Part shown: positions 1 to 8,244 of the stretch, piece by piece | Layout: every line of letters begins with the position of its first letter | Position numbering within the stretch: position 1 is the stretch's first letter | NCBI GenBank assembly: GCA_964618785.1 | Contig: CAZUCY010000003.1 | Coordinates: 1-64,000, forward strand | Source: FEN-1297 sp964618785 | GTDB taxonomy: Bacteria; Bacteroidota; Ignavibacteria; Ignavibacteriales; Ignavibacteriaceae | Direction of reading: 5' to 3' | DNA length: 64,000 bases | Position numbers and translations under genes: made by a program | Notes under the pieces: model-generated | The model's input: only the letters and a program-made list of their open reading frames with translations | Database searches by the model: none | What the model was told of the DNA's origin: nothing

Positions 1-141
1 ATTCAAACTTTTCCCATTGATAAACTCAATAATTGCGGTAGGAGAAAAGATAAAGCATACAACAACCATAATCCAAAAAATTGTTCTGACAATATTGTAA
101 GTGTAGTTTAAAGTTTTATTTTCTCTTAATTTTTCAAACAT
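1..141 (-). CDS. small membrane protein, partial (cut by the window edge)
   Basis: An ATG at 141 reading leftward opens a frame of 47 codons that runs without a stop off the start of the window. The N-terminus is basic and polar (MFEKLRENKTLNY) and is followed by a hydrophobic stretch at about residues 19-40, so this looks like a membrane protein with an early transmembrane helix. I do not recognise the family. It is the third in a row of small minus-strand membrane protein genes downstream of the integrase, consistent with cargo of an integrated element. Because the 3' part is outside the window, length and function cannot be judged. Confidence 0.5.
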   Translation of the reverse strand, partial: MFEKLRENKTLNYTYNIVRTIFWIMVVVCFIFSPTAIIEFINGKSLN

Positions 142-246
142 GGATAAACTTACCCCTATCCTATAATTTTTATTTGATAGATATTCTTAAGAATTATTTC
201 CGGTTTTTCTTTATATTCCTTAATCTTTCCCATTATTTGCAAACTT

Positions 247-555
247 TTATGGAAGTTTATTCAACTTTCTTTCTAAAACTATACTGAATAATAAAATTAT
301 TGCGAAAAGCACATCGACAAATTGCCAAATATTTCGACCGAAAGGAATTTTTATAATCGGATTAATAATTATTGCAGAAATTGTAAAAAGTATAGGGGGG
401 ATTTTGATTTTGTATTTGTTATCTACATATGCGAAATATAAAAATCCAACCATTCCGCAGACTCTTATTAGCTGGTAATACCAATAAGGCATTCTTAGTA
501 AACAAAGTATTAATGCAATAACTAAAATTGATTTGAGAACATTTCTTGAATTCAT
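247..555 (-). CDS. small integral membrane protein (DUF6804-like)
   Basis: This 102-residue protein consists almost entirely of hydrophobic segments: about residues 8-20, 29-43, 53-70 and 80-94. Its pattern (MPYWYYQLIR near residue 22, then a second half with PFGRNIWQFVDVLFAI) resembles small four-helix membrane proteins of Bacteroidota that I associate with DUF6804. That family call is from memory of the motif and is moderate at best. No catalytic residues are apparent and no function is known. It sits between two other small membrane protein genes on the same strand, downstream of the recombinase gene. It may be cargo of a mobile element or an ordinary accessory gene. Confidence 0.6.
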   Translation of the reverse strand: MNSRNVLKSILVIALILCLLRMPYWYYQLIRVCGMVGFLYFAYVDNKYKIKIPPILFTISAIIINPIIKIPFGRNIWQFVDVLFAIILLFSIVLERKLNKLP

Positions 556-660
556 AGTAATACACCCTTTTACACAGAAATTAAAAATATTCTGAGTGAA
601 TATTATGATTTATTTAACTTATAGTAAACAAATTTATAAAATAGGTCTGCGTATTAATCA

Positions 661-1014
661 TCATCTCCAAAACCAATTCACAAAAAGGACTAAATAAAGT
701 ATCCCCAAAGCAAACCACCCTACAAAATCAAAATTCAATCCGCTGGGTGGTTGGTGTTGGTATTGCCATCCAATAAGAGCGACCACTCCAAAAGATGCTA
801 ACGTTATTATCAATTCTTTTTTCTTTAATTTATTGCATCCAAAGAAGGTTATCAAAAACGTTATTGCAAATATTATCATGCAACCCCATACTATATTAGA
901 AAATAAACCTTTTGGACTATATTGCCATAGTATATAATTAAGTGTGAACAGTCCGAAAATTGAAAGTATCGCAATTACTTCCTTTTTTTTTGATTTATCT
1001 TTAAAGTTTATCAT
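661..1014 (-). CDS. small four-helix membrane protein, unknown family
   Basis: The 117-residue product starts with a lysine-rich cytoplasmic stretch (MINFKDKSKKKEV) followed by four predicted transmembrane segments at about residues 13-30, 37-57, 69-84 and 95-115, joined by a lysine-rich loop (KLKKKE). I see no conserved motif and do not recognise the family. The alternation of two helical pairs, each ending with an aromatic WQY motif (residues about 30-32 and 83-85), suggests an internal duplication of a two-helix unit. It lies 261 bases downstream of the integrase gene and 105 bases upstream of the next small membrane gene, all on the same strand. Confidence 0.55.
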   Translation of the reverse strand: MINFKDKSKKKEVIAILSIFGLFTLNYILWQYSPKGLFSNIVWGCMIIFAITFLITFFGCNKLKKKELIITLASFGVVALIGWQYQHQPPSGLNFDFVGWFALGILYLVLFVNWFWR

Positions 1015-1275
1015 AAAAAACCGATATGATGAATTTTTTTCATTTAATACCCCGGTAATTATTTTGTGGCTTAGGGTTGTCGTATAAATGTGAAAAAGAA
1101 GTAAGGAAAGGAATTTTAAGAATAATTATCAGTTTCATAAGAAATCTCGATAAAATAATCGTAATAAATTTATAAGTTATTTTAGCTAATGTAAACAGGT
1201 ATATTAAGTCAAGCTCACAATAAAAGTGCCTTAAAAACCTATTTCTGTGCGTATAAAACTATTTTAAATGCATAG

Positions 1276-2295
1276 TTAATCTAAAAGATTTACTGCCAGC
1301 TGTAGATTCTCTTTCAGAACGTGAGTGTATCCCATAGTAACTGATATTTGAGAATGTCCGGCTAATTCCTTAATTACATTTATAGAGCAACCTCTCATAC
1401 CAAGGTTGCTGCAAAAACTATGTCTCAATGAATGGAAGTGAAGTTTAGAGTCCAGCCCGCTTTTTATTACTGCTTTTTTAAATCGCTTTGATACAAAGAA
1501 GGGTGAATATTTTACATCTTTAATCTTTTCAAAAATAAGTAAGTCTTTATCTACTCGTTTGTAAAGGGGAATTCTTTTTTGCATTAGCTGAATAACAGTC
1601 TGATTCATTGGAATCACCCGCTCTTTCTTGTTCTTAGTTGTAAAAAATTCGGTATTTCTGATAGTAATTTCCTTATTGTCAAAATCAATTGATGACCAGC
1701 TTAAATTAAGTATTTCGTTTAATCTCATTCCGGTATGAAATGCAAATTGATAAACGTCCTTAAGATTATTATTTGTCTCATTTGTTAGTATTATCCGTAA
1801 TTCATTTTCATTGATGAATGAAGGAATAGGCTTTGGCAACTTGGGAAGTTTGACCTTTTGAAACGGATTGTCTGAAAGATAGTTCCATGTGACGGCTTTA
1901 GTAAATGCGCTTTTTAATGTTCTGTAAACAAGTGCAGTTGCATACTTGGAAATCTGAAAATTGGAATTTATATAATTTTCAATATCTCTTGTTGAAATTT
2001 TGGAAAGAGGGTAGTCTTCCTTTAGAAATGCAATCAATTTATCAAATGAAAACTTAACACTGTTTTTATAGCTGATTGTTCTAATATTTTCAATAGAGGT
2101 TAGATAGTCTAATTGAAATTGTTTTAGAGTAATGAAATTAACTTTGGGTCGGTCAATATATTGGGATTTGAAATCCGTTAAGAATTTTAGTGCATCTGGT
2201 TTAGTCGAGCTTTTGGTAGAAATGCGCCTAATCCGGTTTTCGGATTCATCAAAATATTCTAAATGGTAAAAACCGTTACGCTTAAAAAGAAACAT
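1276..2295 (-). CDS. tyrosine recombinase / phage-type integrase
   Basis: A 339-residue site-specific recombinase with the two-part architecture of the family: an N-terminal SAM-like core-binding domain (about residues 55-140) and a C-terminal catalytic domain (about 160-335). The catalytic set is visible: Arg191 (in HTGMRLNEI), His288 and Arg291 (HSLRH), His314 (AGHSQ) and the nucleophile Tyr323 (GYTHV), so the enzyme looks intact. The first 50 residues (a short beta-rich FYHLEYF region) resemble the arm-type DNA-binding extension of Bacteroidota integrases, which argues against housekeeping XerC/D. Its start faces tRNA-Lys 122 bases away, and two perfect 12-base tandem repeats lie in between. 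It probably mobilises the small-membrane-protein island running to the left window edge. The other boundary of the element is not visible. Confidence 0.92.
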   Translation of the reverse strand: MFLFKRNGFYHLEYFDESENRIRRISTKSSTKPDALKFLTDFKSQYIDRPKVNFITLKQFQLDYLTSIENIRTISYKNSVKFSFDKLIAFLKEDYPLSKISTRDIENYINSNFQISKYATALVYRTLKSAFTKAVTWNYLSDNPFQKVKLPKLPKPIPSFINENELRIILTNETNNNLKDVYQFAFHTGMRLNEILNLSWSSIDFDNKEITIRNTEFFTTKNKKERVIPMNQTVIQLMQKRIPLYKRVDKDLLIFEKIKDVKYSPFFVSKRFKKAVIKSGLDSKLHFHSLRHSFCSNLGMRGCSINVIKELAGHSQISVTMGYTHVLKENLQLAVNLLD

Positions 2296-2329
2296 AAATC
2301 CTGTCCTTTCATGTCTCTTTTAGTGTAAA

Positions 2330-2353
2330 AAAACGTTCAGTAAAACGTTCAGT
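2330..2353. repeat. two perfect tandem 12-bp repeats upstream of the integrase
   Basis: The unit AAAACGTTCAGT occurs twice, head to tail without spacer (2330-2341 and 2342-2353), 35-58 bases upstream of the integrase start codon and between that gene and tRNA-Lys. Each unit contains the palindrome AACGTT. Position and tandem form suit recombinase arm-type sites or an autoregulatory operator, but this is inference from location only. Confidence 0.55.
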
Positions 2354-2417
2354 TTGAATCCAGCTTAAATTCACATTTATATTTTGAAAGCAGGATGAAA
2401 ATCCTTAATTTTACTCC

Positions 2418-2490
2418 GCACCCTTAGCTCAGTTGGTAGAGCATCTGACTCTTAATCAGCAGGTCGCGGGTTCGAGTCCCGCAGGGTGCA
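2418..2490 (+). tRNA. tRNA-Lys (anticodon CTT)
   Basis: A complete 73-nt tRNA cloverleaf. The acceptor stem GCACCCT pairs with AGGGTGC at the 3' end, with discriminator base A at 2490. The D-arm has AGCTCAGTTGGTAGAGC. The anticodon loop CTCTTAA has the anticodon CTT at 2451-2453, and the T-arm contains GGTTCGAGTCCC. The CCA end is not encoded (CGA follows). It is followed directly by a terminator hairpin, so it is transcribed as a single gene. It flanks a tyrosine recombinase gene, and tRNA genes are common integration targets. Confidence 0.97.
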
Positions 2491-2495
2491 CGAAG

Positions 2496-2528
2496 ACCTC
2501 AAAAATTGCAATATTTTGAGGTTTTTTT
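2496..2528 (+). terminator. rho-independent terminator of tRNA-Lys
   Basis: The arms ACCTCAAAA (2496-2504) and TTTTGAGGT (2514-2522) form a perfect 9-bp stem around a 9-base loop. A run of T follows from 2522 to 2528. It lies six bases after the tRNA and is the expected signal to end the tRNA transcript. Confidence 0.85.
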
Positions 2529-2569
2529 GTTTAATCAAAGTGAGATAGTTTAATTTGGTGTACATAGAA

Positions 2570-2803
2570 TTAATTTGTACTATGTGTTAATCGCATTAAT
2601 GATGGGATATTGCCGACACCCATATTGTCAAGAACGCTTTTATCTTCATTGAAAGCCCAATCACCGGAGAAGTCAGCTTTTGATTTCAGACTAACAGACA
2701 AATGGGAAAGCCCGCACGCCAAGCTGAATAGTGTTAACAATTTGCAATAAACAGAATCCTCATAACATATTACACGGGAATCATTTATCAATTCATAATT
2801 CAT
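2570..2803 (-). pseudogene. truncated secreted-protein gene fragment beside tRNA-Lys
   Basis: The readable product has a hydrophobic leader followed by KADFSGDWAFNEDKS and ...PSLMRLT. This is the start of a small secreted family of Bacteroidota proteins (mature part begins SG-W-x-x-N-x-x-K-S; C-terminal half is normally a beta-rich repeat ending in an ITQ-type strand). Here the frame stops eight codons after that point, so the C-terminal half is missing. The start is also damaged: an ATG at 2763 encodes MRILFIAN, which joins the leader LLTLFSLACGLS only if one T is restored near 2742. Alternatively, translation could begin at 2803, where AAGGAGG sits unusually tight against the ATG. The broken 3' end points towards the tRNA, so truncation during integration next to the tRNA is a plausible cause. 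Confidence 0.5.
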
Positions 2804-3134
2804 CCTCCTTCTTGAATTTTTGGCTTATTCATATTTTTTTAACTGCCTAATTTAATTTATACTTTTTGACTAAATGGTCAACGCGTGCTTTCACAATTCT
2901 CTGACCTGTTTTTTAATTAATTTAAGGTATATTAATTTATAAATAATTTTATTTGTGATATAATCCTTCTAAATGCACTCTGAAATTATGCTTAAAACAA
3001 TAATGGCTGCAAATAATAAAATAATTGCAAAATTTTAAGTTACATTTGTAATTAAAAAAAATAGCGAATGTTTTTCTTCTTCAAAAACTGGTTGGCGTAC
3101 TAATTGTTGAATATTAAAAAAAAGGAATAAAAAC
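2804..3134. other. AT-rich intergenic region
   Basis: No open frame with a credible start was found in these 331 bases. A TANNTTTG-type Bacteroidota -7 box (TACATTTG at 3041-3048) lies about 90 bases before the EcsC gene. No convincing -33 element is placed at the usual distance, so it is only a weak promoter candidate. AAAAGGAAT before 3135 is a usable ribosome-binding site. Confidence 0.4.
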
Positions 3135-3941
3135 ATGACGGATTCAAATTTACTATCTCATGAAATCGCGGAATTAAGTATTGCCGTTGACCTGCTTGAA
3201 AATCTCTCATTCGGAATTCAGATTGCAAATAAAATAGGATATCCAATTGAAATAGTTATGGAAAGCCTTCCTGAAAAATGGAAGCCTAAAATTGCTGAAA
3301 TTACAACATCAGCGCTTCGCTCATCGTTAAGAGTAATCACAAAAACCTTTGATTCCAGGGTTAATTCTAAACCGAAAAATTTCCTGCACAAACTAACCGT
3401 TACTGCATCCGGCGCTGTCGGCGGGGCTTTGGGATTTTATGGCTTATCTGTGGAACTGCCGGTTTCAACACTTATTATGCTGAGGTCTATTGCAGCTATA
3501 GCTAAGTCGGAGGGCGAAGACTTAAATGACGTATATACTCAGTTAGCTTGTTTGGAAGTGTTTGCCTTAGGCGGTAAATCTAAAAACGGCGGTAATTCCG
3601 AATCGGGTTATTTTGCTATTAGAACTGCCTTAGCCAAAGCTGTTTCGGAAGCTGCTGCATATATTGCTGAAAAAGGTCTCGCTGAGGAAGGCGCGCCTAT
3701 AATAGTAAGATTAATTGCTATAATCGCTGAACGGTTTGGTATTGAAATATCTGAAAAAGCTGCCGCGCAAAGTGTTCCGATTATTGGCGCTGCCGGGGGC
3801 GCTATTATTAATTATGTCTTTATTAACCATTTCCAAAATATAGCAAAAGGTCATTTCACAATCAGGCGATTAGAAAAAAGATATGGTAAAGAAATTATAG
3901 AATATGAATACATGAAAATTTTGGAAAAATTAAATAAATAA
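3135..3941 (+). CDS. EcsC family protein
   Basis: The 268-residue protein matches the EcsC family in its typical blocks. It has a small-residue-rich segment (TVTASGAVGGALGFYGL, about residues 88-104), a central LPVSTLIMLRSIAAIAKSEGEDL helix-loop (about 107-130), LEVFALGG (about 139-146), and a C-terminal alanine-rich helical region with PIIGAAGGAIINY. The founding member lies next to the Bacillus EcsAB ABC transporter, but the molecular role of this family is not established. Here no transporter genes are adjacent. The glycine/alanine-rich segments suggest membrane association rather than classic spanning helices. The gene is monocistronic, with AAAAGGAAT upstream of the start, and lies just outside the tRNA-associated region. 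Confidence 0.8.
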   Translation: MTDSNLLSHEIAELSIAVDLLENLSFGIQIANKIGYPIEIVMESLPEKWKPKIAEITTSALRSSLRVITKTFDSRVNSKPKNFLHKLTVTASGAVGGALGFYGLSVELPVSTLIMLRSIAAIAKSEGEDLNDVYTQLACLEVFALGGKSKNGGNSESGYFAIRTALAKAVSEAAAYIAEKGLAEEGAPIIVRLIAIIAERFGIEISEKAAAQSVPIIGAAGGAIINYVFINHFQNIAKGHFTIRRLEKRYGKEIIEYEYMKILEKLNK

Positions 3942-4429
3942 TTAAAAAATAAAAGCTATCTATATAATAAATCAATTGCTCATAATTTTATTATTGTTCA
4001 TGCCGCTAAGAAGAATAAAGAGAAAAAAGAAGATTAAAGTAGACTTTATTACGAACAACGGCAAATGCGGCATATTGTTTAATGTTAGTAAGCAAAAATA
4101 AATGTGTGAACATTTATTAAATAATAAATCATTGCAAATATTTAATATCGCAAAATATAAAATATTTGATTTACATTATCTTCATTATCGATTCATCAGG
4201 GGTGGCATATTTGTAGAAAAATGTTCCCCGAAAACCCCTTTTAAACTCCGATTCATCGGAGGTAACACAATGCTTTGATAATGGTTGCATCATGCGATAT
4301 GTAGTGCAGTTTTATATGTACTGATTAAAGCTGCCGATTGCTTGTTCGTGAAATAATCGTAAAATTTGGAGGGAATTATAATTCATTAATAATGATTTAT
4401 TCCTGTTCAGTATATCAAGGAGAATAATA
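3942..4429. repeat. intergenic region with palindromic repeat-like element
   Basis: This 488-base gap has no credible gene. Its middle part (about 4189-4275) is built from related blocks: GATTCATCAGGGG near 4190, then CATATTTGTAGAAAAATG, then an A/C-rich spacer, then ACTCCGATTCATCGGAGG. The combination of an ATTTGTAGAA core between two GATTCATC blocks looks like a dispersed intergenic repeat of the REP/MITE type. No second full copy was found in the window, so this is inference from composition. A good ribosome-binding site (AAGGAG, about 4418) precedes the glycosidase gene. Confidence 0.4.
4246..4261. promoter_or_regulatory. perfect 16-bp palindrome upstream of the GH2 gene
   Basis: CTCCGAT (4246-4252), a two-base spacer, and ATCGGAG (4255-4261) form a perfect inverted repeat 168 bases upstream of the glycosidase start. 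It could be an operator, or the hairpin end of the repeat-like element in which it lies. There is no T-run after it, so it is not a standard terminator. Confidence 0.35.
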
Positions 4430-7400
4430 ATGAAGAAATGCCATTTGCCGTTAAAAGTTTTTGGGGAATATTTTTTTCTGTGTTTCTTACCACTGTTATT
4501 AAATTCAATTATTCCAGCCAATGCTCAAAGTTATAACCGGGGTATTGGTATTTATCCCGGGAGCCTTAAAGAAGATTTTTCTCCTTCAATGAAAATTGAT
4601 AATAAGAATTACAGAAACATTGCGCTGCTAAAGCCGGTTTACTGCTCCGGCAGTTATGATTATAATTTGACCGCGCAGTTGATTACTGATGGGATAATAG
4701 ATACGCAAATGCCAGGCTGGATAGTAACAACAACTAACAAAGGTACTCTTCCACGTAATGAACGTGAATATTTTATTGACAGGCATGCGCAAACCAAGAA
4801 AGAATTTGAAGGGAGTAATATTTGGATTCAGATGCAATTAGCTGGTAATTACGTTATTCCCGCAGTCGATGGCTTTAAATTTTCCGGCACTATATCAACC
4901 GATACTTTGCAAAATGAAATTAAACCCTGGCAAATAACTGTAAGTGGTTCCAATGACGGTAAAGAATGGAAAATATTGGGAGCTTTAACGGATAATAAGC
5001 TTCTTGGCGACTCATTAACAGGTTTCCAGAGGTTTTCTAATCCTAAAAACTTTAGGATATTCAAAAAAGAGATTACGCTTAATGAAAGTATAAGTTATAA
5101 ATATTACCGTGCAGAGTTCAATTCGCCTAATATTAAAAGTTGGTCAATTAGTGAATTTGCAATGACGAAGAACGGGAAATACTGCAATATTGGCGGGCCA
5201 TATAATTTTATCAGCGCATGGAAAAGTCTAAGCTCACAAAAGGAGTGGATTTATGTAGACCTTGGCACGAATTGTTCATTTGACAATATTAAGCTTTACT
5301 GGTTAAAACGCGCTGCAGTCGGCACAATACAAACTTCTGATGATGCAAAAACATGGGAAGATATTTCTGCATTGCCGGTTGATTTATCATTAATAAACGA
5401 TATAAAATACGATAAACCCGTCGAAGGAAGATATGTCCGGTTAATGTTGGATAAAGCTGCATCAGAAGAAGATGGTTATATTTTGAGCGAGATGGAAGTA
5501 TATGGAACCGGTGCAACGCACGCATCAGCTCATCCACATGCAAATATTGAAAAAGACGGCAAAATGAAATTATCAGGCGGTTCATGGAAACTGCAGCGGC
5601 AATCACTTGTTAAGGGAAATGAAGAATTAATTTCTAAATCAGGCTACAATGATAGTGATTGGATCATTGCATCAGTACCGGGAACAGTGCTCACTTCATA
5701 TATTAACGCGGGCATTATTCCCGATCCCAATTACAGCGATAACCAGCTTTTAATTTCAGATTCATATTTTTATTCCGATTTCTGGTACCGTGATGAATTT
5801 ACAATACCAAAAAATTATAGCGGTAAAAAGATATTCTTAAACTTTGATGGAATAAATTGGAAAGCAGATATTTATCTTAATGGGAAAAAACTTGGAAGGA
5901 TAGAAGGAGCCTTCACCCGCAGTAAGTTTGATGTAACTGATTACGTAGTCTCAGGAAAGAAAAATGCAATTGCAGTCTTGATATATAAAAACGATGCTCC
6001 GGGGTATGTTAAAGAACCTACAATTCTCAGCCATGATGCGAACGGTGGTGAACTTGGCATTGATAATCCGACATTTCATGCCTCTGTCGGCTGGGATTGG
6101 ATACCGACAATCAGGGGGAGAAATATTGGAATATGGAATGATGTTTATTTCTCTGCCGGCGGCCCGGTTACAATTGAGGATCCATTCATCAGTACGAGCC
6201 TACCTTTACCGGATACGACTTTTGCAAATATTAAAATTCAAGTAACACTTAACAATCATAAATCTGAAAATATTAAGGGAAAGCTGAAAGGGAAAATAGG
6301 CGATGTTAAATTTGAATTGCCCGTTACAATTTCATCGTCAGAATCGAAAGCGATTATGTTAGATTCATCAACATTTCCTTATTTCCATTTAAAAAATCCT
6401 AAACTCTGGTGGCCTAACGGTTATGGTAAACAAAACCTTTATGATGTAAAGCTCGAATTTGTTTCATCAAAGGGAGAGTTGTCCGATTCTAAAGAATTCA
6501 GAACAGGTTTAAGGGAGATGACTTATTCTGAAGATGGCGGATCTTTAAAGATTTGGATAAACGGAAAAAGATTTATTGGACGTGGAGGCAACTGGGGCTT
6601 TTCTGAATCGAATCTCAATTATCGTTCACGCGAATTTGATATTGCAGTTCGTTATCATAAAGAAATGAACTTTACCATGATACGAAATTGGGTTGGACAA
6701 ACAGGTAATGATGAGTTCTTTAAAGCATGTGATAAATATGGAATAATGGTTTGGCAGGATTTCTGGCTTGCTAACCCCGCAGATGGACCGAATCCTGAAA
6801 ACAATAAAATGTTCTTGCAAAATGCGGACGATTTTATTAGAAGAATTCGAAATCATCCGTCAATAGCATTATACTGCGGACGTAACGAAGGATATCCTCC
6901 TGAGGGAATTGATAAGCCGCTTAGGGAAATGTTGTCACAGCTTACACCCGGTATTAAATATATTCCTAATTCGGCATGGGATTGTGTCAGCGGTGGCGGT
7001 CCTTACCGTTCTATGCCTATAAAATTTTATTTTGACAAAAGAGCTACTTCGAAACTTCATAGTGAGCTTGGAATGCCAAATATAGTGTCGGCGGAAAGTT
7101 TCAGGCAAATGATTCCCGATACTTCTGACTGGCCAATTAACCGTATCTGGGGAATTCATGATTTCAATCTTGAAAGCGCTCAGTGGGGAAAATCATTTAT
7201 CGGTTTAATGGAAGAGAGTTTTGGGAAAATAGATACTTTTAAAGAATGGTTATTCTATGCGCAATGGATAAATTATCAAGGATATAGAGCAATATTTGAA
7301 GCGCAAAGTAAAAATAGAATGGGAATCCTTTTATGGATGAGTCATCCAGCATGGCCTTCCCTTGTTTGGCAAACTTATGATTATTATTTTGAACCGACAG

Positions 7401-8020
7401 CCGCCTATTTCGGCTGCAAAAAAGCGAACGAACCTCTTCATATACAATGTAATGCTTTAACAGACAGCATCGAAGTAGTAAATTATAGCAGTAAAGGTGG
7501 AAAAGACTTAACTGCTTCTGTTGAGACATTAAACCTTGACGGTTCCGTGATACTAAAAAAACAATTCAGGATTGATTGTTCAATCGATACAGTAAAGCGA
7601 ATTTACAAGCTGGAAAAACCGGACGGGTTAAGCAGTGTATATTTTATACGTCTTAAACTAGAAAAGGGAAAAGAACTTATTTCAGAAAATTTTTACTGGA
7701 ATGGATTGAAAGAAGGAAATGTTAAAGCCATCAGGGATCTTCCGAAAATTAAACTTAATGAAGCTACAAAGGTAGTAAAGAAAGGCGGTAAATGGATTTT
7801 ATCAACCGAATTAAGGAACAATTCAAAAACCCCGGCTTTGATGGTAAAATTAAAAGTTATAGGAGCTAAAGATAAACAGAGAATATTACCTGTTATCTTC
7901 AGCGATAATTATATTTCGTTAATGCCCGGAGAAAGACGGATTGTTAATATAGAAATTGAAAATTCCGATACACGCGGAAAAAAACCTGAAGTTATAATTG
8001 AAGGAATTAATATTAAGTAA
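4430..8020 (+). CDS. secreted GH2 glycosidase with discoidin modules
   Basis: A 1196-residue exported enzyme of glycoside hydrolase family 2. A signal peptide (about residues 1-33, ending ANAQ) is followed by two F5/8-type C (discoidin, CBM32-like) modules at about 62-245 and 250-365. The GH2 sugar-binding jelly roll follows (GINWKADIYLNGKKLG at about 471-486), then an Ig-like domain ending with the family hallmark LWWPNGYG (about 660), the TIM barrel (about 715-1000) and C-terminal beta domains. Catalytic candidates are visible: acid/base Glu820 in CGRNEG and nucleophile Glu879 in HSELGMP (SEFG-like). The tryptophan-rich barrel resembles exo-beta-mannosidase and exo-glucosaminidase branches rather than LacZ. 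Exact specificity cannot be read from sequence. It precedes a propeller sensor kinase, suggesting regulated glycan use. AAGGAG marks the start. Confidence 0.88.
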   Translation: MKKCHLPLKVFGEYFFLCFLPLLLNSIIPANAQSYNRGIGIYPGSLKEDFSPSMKIDNKNYRNIALLKPVYCSGSYDYNLTAQLITDGIIDTQMPGWIVTTTNKGTLPRNEREYFIDRHAQTKKEFEGSNIWIQMQLAGNYVIPAVDGFKFSGTISTDTLQNEIKPWQITVSGSNDGKEWKILGALTDNKLLGDSLTGFQRFSNPKNFRIFKKEITLNESISYKYYRAEFNSPNIKSWSISEFAMTKNGKYCNIGGPYNFISAWKSLSSQKEWIYVDLGTNCSFDNIKLYWLKRAAVGTIQTSDDAKTWEDISALPVDLSLINDIKYDKPVEGRYVRLMLDKAASEEDGYILSEMEVYGTGATHASAHPHANIEKDGKMKLSGGSWKLQRQSLVKGNEELISKSGYNDSDWIIASVPGTVLTSYINAGIIPDPNYSDNQLLISDSYFYSDFWYRDEFTIPKNYSGKKIFLNFDGINWKADIYLNGKKLGRIEGAFTRSKFDVTDYVVSGKKNAIAVLIYKNDAPGYVKEPTILSHDANGGELGIDNPTFHASVGWDWIPTIRGRNIGIWNDVYFSAGGPVTIEDPFISTSLPLPDTTFANIKIQVTLNNHKSENIKGKLKGKIGDVKFELPVTISSSESKAIMLDSSTFPYFHLKNPKLWWPNGYGKQNLYDVKLEFVSSKGELSDSKEFRTGLREMTYSEDGGSLKIWINGKRFIGRGGNWGFSESNLNYRSREFDIAVRYHKEMNFTMIRNWVGQTGNDEFFKACDKYGIMVWQDFWLANPADGPNPENNKMFLQNADDFIRRIRNHPSIALYCGRNEGYPPEGIDKPLREMLSQLTPGIKYIPNSAWDCVSGGGPYRSMPIKFYFDKRATSKLHSELGMPNIVSAESFRQMIPDTSDWPINRIWGIHDFNLESAQWGKSFIGLMEESFGKIDTFKEWLFYAQWINYQGYRAIFEAQSKNRMGILLWMSHPAWPSLVWQTYDYYFEPTAAYFGCKKANEPLHIQCNALTDSIEVVNYSSKGGKDLTASVETLNLDGSVILKKQFRIDCSIDTVKRIYKLEKPDGLSSVYFIRLKLEKGKELISENFYWNGLKEGNVKAIRDLPKIKLNEATKVVKKGGKWILSTELRNNSKTPALMVKLKVIGAKDKQRILPVIFSDNYISLMPGERRIVNIEIENSDTRGKKPEVIIEGINIK

Positions 8021-8244
8021 GCATAGAAGAACCGGTAACACAAATAATGATTATGTCCTTCTTGTTTTAACTATAAAAGAGGATTTTATTTATATATTGA
8101 AATAAAATTCCGGCTATTTATTTCGATAGTGTCAATATGATGTAAAAAGAGTCCATGGGTATTTTCATAGGAATATATCTTTAAGAAGGGAAAAGGATTC
8201 ATTCAAGGTAAATTCATAAGTTTGAAAGTATCAAAACCATAATT

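Noticed and set aside
1276..2295. Housekeeping XerC/XerD recombinase
   Set aside because: The arm-type N-terminal extension, location beside a tRNA and island-like neighbours fit a mobile-element integrase better.
2418..2490. Target-site duplication of the tRNA-Lys 3' end elsewhere in the window
   Set aside because: I looked for a second copy of the T-arm/acceptor sequence and found none; the other end of the element is probably beyond the left edge.
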